Origin: Ramlibacter sp.
GTDB lineage: Bacteria; Pseudomonadota; Gammaproteobacteria; Burkholderiales; Burkholderiaceae_C
Direction of reading: 5' to 3'
NCBI GenBank assembly: GCA_019635415.1
Contig: JAHBZN010000001.1
Span: 1,302,001 to 1,366,000, forward strand
DNA: 64,000 bases
Shown: positions 41,968-50,785 of the stretch, piece by piece
Position numbering within the stretch: position 1 is the first letter of the stretch
Layout of the letters: every line of letters starts with the position of its first letter
The notes under the pieces: generated by a model
What the model saw: the letters and a program-made list of their open reading frames with translations, nothing else
Told to the model about the DNA's origin: nothing
Database searches by the model: none
Position numbers and translations under genes: made by a program

Positions 41968-42920
41968 TGAGCCTCTGGATCCTTCTGGCCGCGCTCTGGG
42001 TGGCCCTGGCCGTGGACCGCTGGTGGGGCGAGCCTGCGCCCCGCTGGCATCCCGTGGTGTGGATGGGCCATTACCTCGTGGCCACGGGGCGCCGGATCGC
42101 CCCGGGCGCGCCCACGGAAGGGGTGGACTGGCGGGCGTTCTGGGCCGGCGGGCTGGCCTGGAGCCTGGGCCTGCTCGGGGTGCTGCTGGCGGCCAATCTG
42201 GTCATGGCGCTGATCTCGCAGCTGCCGGGGTGGGGGCAGGCCCTGGTGCTGGGGCTGGCCCTCAAGCCCATGCTGGCCTGGCGCATGCTGGCTTCCGAGG
42301 TGACAGCCGTGGAGGCGGCACTGGCCGTCTCCCTTGACGCGGGCCGCGCGCGGCTGGCGCAGCTGGTGAGCCGCGACGTGTCGCAGCTCAGTGCCCCCGA
42401 GGTGCGCGAGAGCGCGATCGAGTCGCTGGCCGAGAACCTCAATGATTCGGTGGTGGCGCCGCTGTTCTGGTTTGTGCTGCTGGGGCTGCCCGGGGCGGCG
42501 GCCTACCGCTTTGCCAACACTGCCGACGCCATGTGGGGCTACCGCGGCCTGCGCGGCGGGCGGTACTGGACCTGGGCCGGCAAGTGGGCAGCGCGCGCCG
42601 ACGATGTGCTGTCGTGGTTGCCGGCACGCCTCACGGCCGTGGCGATTGCGGTGATGGCGGGCGGTTTGAGCCCGCGTGTGCTGGCGCGTGAAGCCCAGCG
42701 CACGCCGTCGCCCAACGGCGGCTGGCCCATGGCGGCCATGGCCCTGGCGCTGGGGGTGTGCCTGCGCAAGCCCGGGGCCTACCGCCTGAACGAGCCGGGG
42801 CGCGAGGCCCGGCCGCAGGACATGCAAAGCGCCTGCATCCTGGCCTCAAAAGTGGTCGTGGCCCTTGCCCTATCGACATCTTTCGCTCTTGTTTTAATAG
42901 CAAAAAAGGGGAGCCTGTGA
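41967..42920 (+). CDS. cbiB: Adenosylcobinamide-phosphate synthase
   Basis: Integral-membrane enzyme of 317 residues that attaches aminopropanol (phosphate) to cobyric acid. 'PRWHPVVWMGHYLV' near the N-terminus, 'ESAIESLAENLNDSVVAPLFW' (residues about 150-170), 'FANTADAMWGYR' and 'RPQDMQSAC' are conserved family segments. It overlaps cobO by one base. The C-terminus 'LSTSFALVLIAKKGSL' and the stop region come from a copy of the dispersed 17-nt repeat, so the end of this protein differs from relatives. Confidence 0.93.
   Translation: MSLWILLAALWVALAVDRWWGEPAPRWHPVVWMGHYLVATGRRIAPGAPTEGVDWRAFWAGGLAWSLGLLGVLLAANLVMALISQLPGWGQALVLGLALKPMLAWRMLASEVTAVEAALAVSLDAGRARLAQLVSRDVSQLSAPEVRESAIESLAENLNDSVVAPLFWFVLLGLPGAAAYRFANTADAMWGYRGLRGGRYWTWAGKWAARADDVLSWLPARLTAVAIAVMAGGLSPRVLAREAQRTPSPNGGWPMAAMALALGVCLRKPGAYRLNEPGREARPQDMQSACILASKVVVALALSTSFALVLIAKKGSL
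42885..42901. repeat. 17-nt dispersed repeat, copy 4 (end of cbiB)
   Basis: GCTCTTGTTTTAATAGC in the last codons of cbiB. The A-run and GGGGAG that follow it form the ribosome-binding site of the next gene (GTG at 42917), so the repeat has become part of both the end of one gene and the start signal of the next. Confidence 0.75.
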
Positions 42921-43927
42921 GCACCCACCTGATGTCGATCAGCTGGCCTGCGCGAGCCCATGGCGGGCCTGACGCGCAGGGCGTGCCGCAGCACGATTTC
43001 TCGACCAACAGCAACGCCTGCGGTCCGTGCCCCGACGCCATGATGGCCGTGCAGGCCGCTGACGCCGCGCGCTACCCCGATGCCAGCTACACGCGGTTGC
43101 GCGCGCTGCTGGCCACGCACCATGGCGTGGCGCCAGAGCGCGTGCTGCTGGCGGCCAGCGCCAGCGAGTTCATTTTCAGGATCACGGGCTGGGCAGCGCG
43201 CGTGCAGGCAGGGCCGGCAGCCGTGGCGGTGCCCTGGCATGGCTATGGCGACTACGCGGCCGCCGCGCGAGCGCACGGCCTGGCCGTGGCGCACGACCCA
43301 TCGTTGGCCCGGCTGGTGTTTGCCTGCGAGCCCGCCAGCCCGCTGGGCGGTGCACACGCCGGACTGGCTTCCCTGGCCGAACCGGGGCGCCCGCCCGCGC
43401 AGGTCGTGCTGGACTGCGCCTACGAGCCGCTGCGCCTGTCGGGCGCCGCCTCGCTGGATGCGCAGGGCCGGGACAGGGTCTGGCAGCTCTGGACGCCCAA
43501 CAAGGCGCTGGGCCTGACCGGCGTGCGTGCAGCCTACGTGATTGCGCCGACGGGCGCGCCCGAGGCGGCGCGCGAGCTGGACGCCCTGTGTCCGTCCTGG
43601 CCCGTGGGGGCGCATGGCCTGGCCATGCTGCAGGCCTGGTGCCTGCCCGCGGCGCAGCGCTGGCTGGCCGCCAGCCTGGACACCCTGCGTGGGTGGAAGA
43701 CGCGGCAACGGGCGCTGTGCGAATCGCTGGGGTGGTTGTGCCGTCCCAGTGAGGCCAACTTCTTCATCGCACAGCCACCGCCCGCCCTGCCGCTGGACCT
43801 GCTGCGCGCGCAGGGCATCAAGCTGCGCGACGGCGCTTCCTTCGGCCTGCCGGGGCTGGTGCGCCTGGGGGTGTTGCCACCCGCGTCGCAGGACGCGCTG
43901 GCCATGGCGGTGAGGGCGCTGTCATGA
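42917..43927 (+). CDS. cobD: Threonine-phosphate decarboxylase
   Basis: PLP enzyme of 336 residues that makes (R)-1-amino-2-propanol phosphate, the linker between corrin and nucleotide loop, for CbiB. 'HDFSTNSNACGPCPDAM' is the N-terminal substrate motif ('DFSxNxNPxGP' in relatives), and the Schiff-base lysine is Lys196 in 'LWTPNKALGLTGVRAAY'. Translation starts at GTG, overlapping the cbiB stop (GTGA), with GGGGAG upstream. The symbol follows Salmonella usage; Pseudomonas literature calls it CobC. Confidence 0.92.
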   Translation: MSTHLMSISWPARAHGGPDAQGVPQHDFSTNSNACGPCPDAMMAVQAADAARYPDASYTRLRALLATHHGVAPERVLLAASASEFIFRITGWAARVQAGPAAVAVPWHGYGDYAAAARAHGLAVAHDPSLARLVFACEPASPLGGAHAGLASLAEPGRPPAQVVLDCAYEPLRLSGAASLDAQGRDRVWQLWTPNKALGLTGVRAAYVIAPTGAPEAARELDALCPSWPVGAHGLAMLQAWCLPAAQRWLAASLDTLRGWKTRQRALCESLGWLCRPSEANFFIAQPPPALPLDLLRAQGIKLRDGASFGLPGLVRLGVLPPASQDALAMAVRALS

Positions 43928-45372
43928 GCGCGCGCTGCGTGATGGTGCTGGGAACGACCAGCGGTGCGGGCAAGAGCTGGCTCACCACGGCACTGTGCCG
44001 CCATTACGCGCGCCAGGGCCTGCGGGTGGCGCCTTACAAGGCCCAGAACATGAGCAACAACGCGCGTGTGGTGGCGGGGGGCGAAATCGGCAGTGCGCAG
44101 TACTTCCAGGCGCTGGCGGCGCGCGCGGTGCCTGACGTGCGCATGAACCCGCTGCTGCTCAAGCCCGAAGCCGACACGCGCAGCCAGGTGGTGTTGCTGG
44201 GGCAGGTCGATCCCGGGCTGTCCCGCATGGCCTGGCGCGGGCGCAGTGCCCATGTGTGGCCCGCGCTGGCCGGCGCGCTGGACGAGCTGCGTGCCGCCCA
44301 TGACGTGGTGGTCATCGAAGGCGCCGGCTCACCCGCCGAGATCAACCTGCATGAGAGCGACGTCGTCAACATGCGCGTGGCCCGGCACGCGCAGGCGCGC
44401 TGCCTGCTGGTCACCGATATCGACCGCGGCGGCGCCTTTGCCCACCTGTACGGCACCTGGGCGCTGCTGCCCGAGGACGAACGTGCGCTCATCAAGGGCT
44501 TCGTTCTCAACAAGTTCCGCGGGGACGCGGCGCTGCTCGCTCCCGCGCCGCAGATGCTGCTGGAGCGCACCGGCATCCCCACCGTGGCGACCCTGCCCAT
44601 GTGGTGGCAGCACGGCCTGCCCGAGGAAGACGGTGTGTTCGACGACCGGACCCGCGCCGCCGGCGCGGTCACGTGCACCGTGGCCGTCATCGCCTACCCG
44701 CGCATCAGCAACCTCGACGAATTCCAGCCCCTCAAGAACGTGCCGGGCGTACGCCTGGTCTGGGCCCGCACACCGGCGGATTGCGCGGGCGCCGACTGGC
44801 TGATCCTGCCCGGCAGCAAGCACACCAGCACCGACCTGGCCTGGCTCCGGGCGCAGGGGCTGGACAGGGCGGTGGCGGCGCACGCCGCACAGGGCCGTGC
44901 CGTGCTGGGGCTCTGTGGCGGGCTGCAGATGCTGGGCGAGGCGCTGATCGATCCCCACGGCATCGATGGCAACGGCCCCGGACTCGGACTGCTGCCGTTG
45001 GTCACTGTGTTCGATGCCGACAAGACCGTGCGCCGCACGCAGGCGCGTTTCGGCACGCTCGCGGGGTGTTGGGCTGCGCTGTCCGGCGTGGCGCTGCAGG
45101 GGTATGAAATCCACCACGGCCAGACCGCCCAGCACCCGGCCATGGCGGCCGCGGGCGACGTGGCGAGCGCCGTGATCCCGGGCGGCCTGGCGTGGCAGAA
45201 CGCTGCCGGCAACGTGCTGGGGTGCTATCTGCACGGGCTGTTTGAAGACCCCGCCGTGCTGCAGGCCCTGTTCGGCTCGGCGGCGCCGACACTGGACGCC
45301 GTCTTTGACGGCCTGGCCGACTACATCGAAACGCATTTCGCTCCCGGCGCATTGCGCGCCCTCATTGACTGA
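43924..45372 (+). CDS. cobQ: Cobyric acid synthase
   Basis: Glutamine-dependent amidotransferase of 482 residues that amidates four carboxyl groups of adenosylcobyrinic acid a,c-diamide. The N-terminal P-loop domain ('VLGTTSGAGKSWLTTALC', 'PYKAQNMSNNARV') is followed by a class I glutaminase-like domain with the nucleophile Cys331 in 'VLGLCGGLQMLG' and 'GCYLHGLFED' near the end. Overlaps cobD by 4 bp. Its presence in an operon otherwise devoted to salvage suggests use of incomplete corrinoids as well as cobinamide. Confidence 0.94.
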   Translation: MSARCVMVLGTTSGAGKSWLTTALCRHYARQGLRVAPYKAQNMSNNARVVAGGEIGSAQYFQALAARAVPDVRMNPLLLKPEADTRSQVVLLGQVDPGLSRMAWRGRSAHVWPALAGALDELRAAHDVVVIEGAGSPAEINLHESDVVNMRVARHAQARCLLVTDIDRGGAFAHLYGTWALLPEDERALIKGFVLNKFRGDAALLAPAPQMLLERTGIPTVATLPMWWQHGLPEEDGVFDDRTRAAGAVTCTVAVIAYPRISNLDEFQPLKNVPGVRLVWARTPADCAGADWLILPGSKHTSTDLAWLRAQGLDRAVAAHAAQGRAVLGLCGGLQMLGEALIDPHGIDGNGPGLGLLPLVTVFDADKTVRRTQARFGTLAGCWAALSGVALQGYEIHHGQTAQHPAMAAAGDVASAVIPGGLAWQNAAGNVLGCYLHGLFEDPAVLQALFGSAAPTLDAVFDGLADYIETHFAPGALRALID

Positions 45373-45389
45373 CCTTGACTTTCCCCCCC

Positions 45390-46439
45390 ATGCACTTTCC
45401 CGACATTGCAGACCTGACCGATGCCGCGCTGGCCCAGCGCCTGCAGCGCAAGCTGGACAACAAGACCAAGCCGCCTGGCTCGCTGGGCCGCATCGAGGCC
45501 CTGGCGCTGCAGCTGGGGCTGATCCTGGGCAGCGAAACGCCGCAGCTGACGCAGGCGCAGCTGGTGGTGTTTGCCGGCGACCACGGCCTGGCGGCGCGTG
45601 GCGTGTCGGCCTACCCCAGCGATGTGACCTGGCAAATGGTCGAGAACTTTCTCGCGGGGGGCGCCGCGGTGAGCGTGCTAGCGCGCCAGCACGGCCTGTC
45701 CCTGACGGTGGTGGACTGCGGCGTGCGCCACGAGTTCGCGCCCCGCACGGGCCTGCAGGTGCGCAAGGTGGGCCCGGGCACGGCCGACGCCCTCGAGGGC
45801 CCCGCCATGACATCGGCGCAGTGCGAGCAGGCCGTGCGCAACGGCATGGACCTGGTGCGGGACCTGCCGGGCAATGCCCTGCTGCTCGGGGAGATGGGCA
45901 TTGGCAACACCTCGGCGGCCTCGCTGCTGCTCGCGCGTCTGGGCGGCCACGACGTGGCCGAGTGCACGGGGGCCGGCACCGGGCTCGACGGCCCGGCCGT
46001 GCAGCGCAAGATCGCGGTGCTGCGCGAGGTGCTGGCGCGGCATGCGGATGTGACCGGTCCGATGGCGGTGCTGGCCGCCCTGGGCGGCTTCGAGGTGGCC
46101 ACCATGGTGGGCGCGGTGCTGCAGGCGGCGGCCGAGCGTCGGGTGGTCGTGGTGGACGGCTTCATTGCATCGGCGGCGGTGCTGGTGGCCCGGGGACTCA
46201 ACCCGAACGTCCTGCAGCGTTGCGTGTTCTCGCATCGCTCGGGGGAGGCCGGCCACGGGCTGATGCTGCGGCATCTGGGCGTGTCGCCGGCGCAGCCGGC
46301 CGTGCCCTTGCTGGACCTCGGCCTGCGCCTGGGCGAAGGCTCGGGTGCGGCACTGGCCTGGCCGCTGCTGGTGTCGGCCTGCGCCATCCTCGGTGAGATG
46401 GCGAGTTTCGAGTCGGCCGGGGTGTCGCAGAAGAACTGA
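45390..46439 (+). CDS. cobT: Nicotinate-nucleotide-dimethylbenzimidazole phosphoribosyltransferase
   Basis: Activates the lower ligand by forming alpha-ribazole phosphate. 349 residues: 'NKTKPPGSLGRIEALALQLG' near the N-terminus, 'VFAGDHGLAARGVSAYP', 'GEMGIGNTSAASLL' and the catalytic Glu at about 316 in 'RLGEGSGAALAWPL'. I start at the ATG of 'MHFPDIAD'; a TTG 15 nt upstream is in frame but no ribosome-binding site favours it. It is the last gene of the B12 operon: the next gene is on the other strand, so cobS, which would use this product, is not adjacent. Confidence 0.93.
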   Translation: MHFPDIADLTDAALAQRLQRKLDNKTKPPGSLGRIEALALQLGLILGSETPQLTQAQLVVFAGDHGLAARGVSAYPSDVTWQMVENFLAGGAAVSVLARQHGLSLTVVDCGVRHEFAPRTGLQVRKVGPGTADALEGPAMTSAQCEQAVRNGMDLVRDLPGNALLLGEMGIGNTSAASLLLARLGGHDVAECTGAGTGLDGPAVQRKIAVLREVLARHADVTGPMAVLAALGGFEVATMVGAVLQAAAERRVVVVDGFIASAAVLVARGLNPNVLQRCVFSHRSGEAGHGLMLRHLGVSPAQPAVPLLDLGLRLGEGSGAALAWPLLVSACAILGEMASFESAGVSQKN

Positions 46440-46466
46440 GGCGCCCGGCGCCGGGGGAGGCTGTGT

Positions 46467-47363
46467 CTACCTCGGCCGGTAGTGCGCCAGCAGCGAGTCG
46501 ATGAGCGACTGCGCGTAGGCCGGTAGGACCTCCCGCTCGCGCACCAGGATGTAGCGCTCGCGCACGCTCCAGGCGTCGGTGAGCTCCACCGACGCCAGGT
46601 GCATGGGGCTGAGGTTGCGCCGCGCTGCGCTCTCGGGGACGATGCCAACGCCGACACCCGCCCCGATCATGCGGCACATGGCGTCAAAGCTGGCGAGCTG
46701 GATGCGCAGCTTTTGCGGCTTGCCGAGCTTGTCGGTCATCTGGGCCAGAAAGGCAGCCAGGGTGCTGCCTTCGTTCATGCCCACGGCATCCTCGTCCAGC
46801 GTCTGCGCGAATTCGATGCGCTTGCGCCGGGCGAACCGGTGGCCGCGCGGCACCACGAGCACCAGGCGGTCCGTGCTGAAATGGATGGCGCGCAGGCCCA
46901 GCGTGTCGACCTGTCCCGCGACGATGCCCAGGTCGGCCCGTCCGTCCATTACCCCGCGGGCGATTTCAGCGTTCGGCTTTTCCTGAAGGTCGATGTTGAC
47001 CCGGGGGTTGGCCTTGAGGAAGGCCGGCAGGATCTCGGGGAGAAAGTCCGTCACCGCCGTGGTGTTGGCCAGCAGGCGGACGTGTCCGCGCAGGCCCCCG
47101 CTGTAGTCCTGCAGGTCCGAGCGCAATTGCTCGGTCTGGCGCAGCACGCCCCGCGCATGGTGCAAAAAGGCCTCGCCCGCCGGTGTCAGGCGCACGCCCC
47201 GGGCTTCGCGGTACAGCAGGGGCAGACCGGCCTGCTGCTCCAGCGCCTTGATCCGCGCGCTGGCCGCGGCCAGCGAAAGGTGGCGTCCCGCCGCGGCGCG
47301 CGTGAGGTTGCCTTCGTCGGCGGTCAGCGTGAAAAGCCGCAGGTCGGTCAGGTCGAATTGCAT
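46467..47363 (-). CDS. LysR-family transcriptional regulator
   Basis: Regulator of 298 residues with an N-terminal winged helix (about 3-62; 'ADEGNLTRAAAGRHLSLAAASARIKALEQQAG') and a periplasmic-binding-like effector domain ('RLLANTTAVTDFLPEILPAFL', 'GRADLGIVAG', 'GAGVGVGIVPES'). It diverges from the MaoC-ACAD-CaiB-PrpD-CitE operon across a 93-bp gap, the classical arrangement for LysR control of a catabolic operon with a pathway intermediate as co-inducer. The frame extends a long way upstream without a stop, but that part overlaps the divergent gene and is not coding. Confidence 0.92.
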   Translation of the reverse strand: MQFDLTDLRLFTLTADEGNLTRAAAGRHLSLAAASARIKALEQQAGLPLLYREARGVRLTPAGEAFLHHARGVLRQTEQLRSDLQDYSGGLRGHVRLLANTTAVTDFLPEILPAFLKANPRVNIDLQEKPNAEIARGVMDGRADLGIVAGQVDTLGLRAIHFSTDRLVLVVPRGHRFARRKRIEFAQTLDEDAVGMNEGSTLAAFLAQMTDKLGKPQKLRIQLASFDAMCRMIGAGVGVGIVPESAARRNLSPMHLASVELTDAWSVRERYILVREREVLPAYAQSLIDSLLAHYRPR

Positions 47364-47414
47364 GAGGGCATGGTATCCGAGCCTTCGGAATTCCAGAAGT
47401 CTTGGTCTTGAAAT

Positions 47415-47427
47415 CGCGCATTGCGCG
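47415..47427. promoter_or_regulatory. Candidate LysR operator
   Basis: CGCGCA-T-TGCGCG, with 6-bp perfect arms, in the 93-bp interval between the divergent LysR and hydratase genes. A second, imperfect dyad (CTTCGGAATTCCAGAAG, 47383-47399) lies 16 bp away. LysR proteins usually use two such sites, one for anchoring and one for activation. Which one is used is inference. Confidence 0.3.
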
Positions 47428-47456
47428 GTGGCCGTGCAGGCGCGACCATTCGGGCC

Positions 47457-48341
47457 ATGACTTCCGATGCCCCTTCCGCCGGGCTTGACGCCGGCACGCT
47501 GACCCATCTGCAGTCCTGGCAGGGTCGCACCGAAACCCTGCACGATGAAGTGACGGCCGCCCCGGTCCGGGCGCTGTCCGCCACGCTGGACCGGGACGAC
47601 CCTCCACCGGTCCGCGGGACCGTGCTGCCGCCACTGTGGCACTGGCTGTACTTCCTGCCGCATGCCCGCCAAAGTGAGATCGGGCCCGATGGCCATGCCC
47701 GGCGTGGCGGCTTTCTGCCCCCGGTGCCGCTGCCGCGCCGCATGTGGGCGGGCGGCCGGTTGCACTGGCACCAGCCCCTCAAGGTGGGCGACGCGGTCCG
47801 CCGCGTGTCTTCCATCGAATCAGTGACCCACAAGGCCGGGCGCACCGGTGACCTGGTGTTCGTGGTGGTCCGCCACGAGGTGCACAACGCCCAGGGCCTC
47901 GCGCTGACCGAGGCCCACGACATCGTCTACCGCGCGGCCGCCCGTCCGGAGGATCCGGTTCCCCCGCCCGTGGCCGCCCGCGCCGACGCGGCCTGGTCGC
48001 GCGACCTTACGCCCGACGACGTGCTGCTGTTCCGCTATTCGGCGCTCACCTTTAACGGCCACCGTATCCACTACGACCGCCAGTACGTGACGAAGGAAGA
48101 GGGCTACCCGGGCCTGATCGTGCATGGGCCGCTGATCGCCACGCTGCTGGTGGACCTGGTGCGCCGCCAGCGACCGGACGCCGTGCTCAGGACGTTCGAT
48201 TTCAAGGCGGTGCGCCCGACCTTCGACCTGCACCCGTTTCGCGTCTGCGGCACGCCTTCGGCCGATGGCCAGGCGGTGGACCTGTGGGCGCAGGACCACG
48301 AGGGCTGGCTCACCATGCAGGCCTCGGCCACGCTGGCCTGA
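47457..48341 (+). CDS. MaoC/FAS1-like acyl-CoA hydratase (mesaconyl- or itaconyl-CoA hydratase type)
   Basis: Hot-dog-fold enzyme of 294 residues with an N-terminal FAS1-like dehydratase half ('LPPLWHWLYFLPHARQSEIG', 'GGFLPPVPLPRRMWAGGRL') and a C-terminal MaoC half ('FRYSALTFNGHRIHYDRQY', which holds the catalytic Asn/His-type motif, and 'PGLIVHGPLIATLL'). This two-domain form is shared by mesaconyl-C4-CoA hydratase and itaconyl-CoA hydratase (Ich), which make citramalyl-CoA. A CitE-like lyase at the end of the same operon fits that product. First gene of the LysR-controlled operon. Confidence 0.82.
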   Translation: MTSDAPSAGLDAGTLTHLQSWQGRTETLHDEVTAAPVRALSATLDRDDPPPVRGTVLPPLWHWLYFLPHARQSEIGPDGHARRGGFLPPVPLPRRMWAGGRLHWHQPLKVGDAVRRVSSIESVTHKAGRTGDLVFVVVRHEVHNAQGLALTEAHDIVYRAAARPEDPVPPPVAARADAAWSRDLTPDDVLLFRYSALTFNGHRIHYDRQYVTKEEGYPGLIVHGPLIATLLVDLVRRQRPDAVLRTFDFKAVRPTFDLHPFRVCGTPSADGQAVDLWAQDHEGWLTMQASATLA

Positions 48342-48372
48342 GGCCGCAACGATCCATTCTGAAGAACCTCCC

Positions 48373-49539
48373 ATGATCAAGACCCAGTTCGACGGCGACC
48401 ATGCCGACATCCGCGACGCCGTGCGTGCCCTGTGCGCGGAGTTCCCCGACGAATACCACCGCAAGGTGGACGAGCAACGCGCCTACCCCGAGGCCTTTGT
48501 CGACGCGCTCACCAGGGCGGGCTGGATGGCCGCGCTCATCCCGCAGGAATACGGCGGATCGGGGCTGGGCCTGACCGAAGCGTCGGTCATCATGGAGGAA
48601 ATCAACCGCAGCGGCGGCAACTCGGGGGCCTGCCACGGGCAGATGTACAACATGGGCACACTGCTGCGCCATGGCTCCGAGGCGCAGAAGGCGTTGTATC
48701 TGCCCAAGATCGCGAGCGGGGAATGGCGCCTGCAGTCCATGGGCGTGACCGAACCCACCACGGGGACCGACACCACCAAGATCAAGACCACGGCGGTGAG
48801 GCAGGGCGACCGCTACGTGATCAACGGCCAGAAGGTCTGGATCAGCCGCGTGCAGCACTCCGACTGGATGATTCTGCTGGCCCGCACCACGCCGCTGGCC
48901 GAGGTGAAGAAGAAGTCCGAAGGCATGTCGATCTTCATGGTGGACCTGCGCCAGGCCGAGAAGTCCGGCATGACGGTCCGTCCCATCGCCAACATGGTCA
49001 ACCATGAGACCAACGAACTGTTCTTCGAGAACCTCGAAATCCCGGCTGAAAACCTCATCGGCCAGGAAGGGCAGGGGTTCAAGTACATCCTGGACGGGCT
49101 CAATGCCGAGCGCACGCTGATCGCCGCCGAATGCATCGGCGATGGCTACTGGTTCCTGGACCGCGTGACGAAATACGTGAACGAGCGCACGGTGTTTGGC
49201 CGCCCGATCGGCCAGAACCAGGGCGTGCAGTTCCCGATTGCCGATGCTTACATCGAGGTCGAAGCGGCCAACCTGATGCGCTACAAGGCCTGCGAGCTGT
49301 TCGATGCGCACCAGCCCTGCGGTGCCCAGGCCAACATGGCCAAGTACCTGGCCGCCAAGGCGAGCTGGGAGGCCGCCAACGCCTGCATCCAGTACCACGG
49401 CGGCTTTGGCTTCGCCTGCGAATACGACGTGGAGCGCAAGTTCCGCGAGACCCGTCTCTACCAGGTGGCCCCGATCTCGACCAACCTCATCTATTCCTAC
49501 GTGGCCGAGCACATTCTGGGCATGCCCCGGTCGTTCTGA
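48373..49539 (+). CDS. Acyl-CoA dehydrogenase
   Basis: Typical-length (388 residues) flavin acyl-CoA dehydrogenase: 'LIPQEYGGSGLGLTEASVI' in the N-terminal helical domain, 'MGVTEPTTGTDTTKIKTTA' as the flavin loop and 'ERTVFGRPIGQNQGVQFPIAD' in the C-terminal domain. The usual late catalytic glutamate ('YEGT' type) is replaced by 'YQVAPISTN'. Glu246 in 'LNAERTLIAAE' is at the position used as base by isovaleryl-CoA dehydrogenase, which points to branched or dicarboxylic substrates. In this operon it could oxidise methylsuccinyl-CoA or a related ester. Confidence 0.9.
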   Translation: MIKTQFDGDHADIRDAVRALCAEFPDEYHRKVDEQRAYPEAFVDALTRAGWMAALIPQEYGGSGLGLTEASVIMEEINRSGGNSGACHGQMYNMGTLLRHGSEAQKALYLPKIASGEWRLQSMGVTEPTTGTDTTKIKTTAVRQGDRYVINGQKVWISRVQHSDWMILLARTTPLAEVKKKSEGMSIFMVDLRQAEKSGMTVRPIANMVNHETNELFFENLEIPAENLIGQEGQGFKYILDGLNAERTLIAAECIGDGYWFLDRVTKYVNERTVFGRPIGQNQGVQFPIADAYIEVEAANLMRYKACELFDAHQPCGAQANMAKYLAAKASWEAANACIQYHGGFGFACEYDVERKFRETRLYQVAPISTNLIYSYVAEHILGMPRSF

Positions 49540-49567
49540 CCGACTGAGCTGTGCAAGGAGTTTTGAC

Positions 49568-50749
49568 ATGACCCGCCCCCTCGACGGCATCACCGTTGTC
49601 TCTCTCGAACATGCCATTGCGGCCCCGTTCTGCACGCGCCAGCTCGCGGACCTGGGCGCCCGCGTCATCAAGGTCGAACGACCCGGCGTGGGAGATTTCG
49701 CACGGGACTATGACCAGCGCACCAGGGGCCTGGCCTCGCACTTTGTCTGGGTCAACCGGTCCAAGGAAAGCCTGACGCTGGACCTGAAGCAGCCCGACGC
49801 ACTGGCGGTGCTCAAGGAACTGATTGCCGGCGCCGACGTGCTGGTCCAGAACCTGGCACCCGGTGCCGCTGCGCGCATGGGCTTGAGCTACGAGGTCCTC
49901 AGCGCGGCCAACCCCCGCCTGATCGTCTGCGACATCTCGGGGTATGGGGCCGACGGCCCTTACCGTGACAAGAAGGCCTATGACCTGCTGATCCAGAGCG
50001 AGGCGGGCTTTCTGTCGGTGACGGGCACGCCGGACGAGCCCTGCAAATCCGGCAACTCGATCGCCGACATTGCCGCTGGCATGTACGGCTACACCAGCGT
50101 GCTGGCGGCGCTGCTGCAGCGTGGCAAGACCGGCAAAGGCTCCCACATCGACGTGTCCATGCTCGAATCGCTGGGCGAGTGGATGGGCTTTCCGCTGTAC
50201 TACGCCTACGAAGGCGCCACGCCGCCGCCGCGCAGTGCCGCCTCCCATGCCACCATTTACCCCTACGGCCCGTTTGCCGCCGGCGATGGCGGCACGGTCA
50301 TGCTGGGCCTGCAGAACGAACGCGAGTGGAAGATCTTCTGCGAGAAGGTCCTGCTGCAACCCGCGCTGGCGACCGACGCCCGTTTTGACGCCAACGCCAG
50401 GCGCAACGCCCACCGTGGTGAGCTCAAGGCCCTCATCCTGCAGGTCTTTGGCGACATGACGGCCGCGCAGGTGGTGCAGCGCCTGGACGATGCAGGTATT
50501 GCCAATGCCCGCATGAACAGCATGGCCGAGGTGTGGGCGCATCCGCAGTTGCAGGCCCGGGGCCGCCTGCGGCAGGTGGCTTCACCGGCCGGCGACATCG
50601 CGGCCCTGCTGCCGCCCGGGGCCAACAGCAGCTTCGACTACCGCATGGACGCGGTGCCCGCCATTGGTGAGCACACCGAGGCCATCCTGCGCGAGCTCGG
50701 CCGCGATGCCGGCGCCATTGCGGCGCTGCGCGAGGCTCGCGCCATCTGA
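49568..50749 (+). CDS. CaiB/BaiF family CoA-transferase
   Basis: Class III CoA-transferase of 393 residues, with 'LEHAIAAPFCTRQLADLGARV' at the N-terminus, the probable catalytic Asp167 in 'GNSIADIAAGMYGY' and 'KGSHIDVSMLESLGEWM' as a family motif. Strong AAGGAG ribosome-binding site. It would activate the free dicarboxylic acid with CoA from succinyl- or acetyl-CoA. It is clearly different from the other CaiB-type protein in the window, with low similarity outside motifs, so the two serve separate pathways. Confidence 0.9.
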   Translation: MTRPLDGITVVSLEHAIAAPFCTRQLADLGARVIKVERPGVGDFARDYDQRTRGLASHFVWVNRSKESLTLDLKQPDALAVLKELIAGADVLVQNLAPGAAARMGLSYEVLSAANPRLIVCDISGYGADGPYRDKKAYDLLIQSEAGFLSVTGTPDEPCKSGNSIADIAAGMYGYTSVLAALLQRGKTGKGSHIDVSMLESLGEWMGFPLYYAYEGATPPPRSAASHATIYPYGPFAAGDGGTVMLGLQNEREWKIFCEKVLLQPALATDARFDANARRNAHRGELKALILQVFGDMTAAQVVQRLDDAGIANARMNSMAEVWAHPQLQARGRLRQVASPAGDIAALLPPGANSSFDYRMDAVPAIGEHTEAILRELGRDAGAIAALREARAI

Positions 50750-50785
50750 CGACCACCGCAACCCGACCCGACCCGTAAAGACACC

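Noticed and set aside
46443..46454. CCCGGCGCCGGG palindrome after cobT as an intrinsic terminator
   Set aside because: No T-tract follows on either strand and the stem is short; GC palindromes of this size are common in this sequence.
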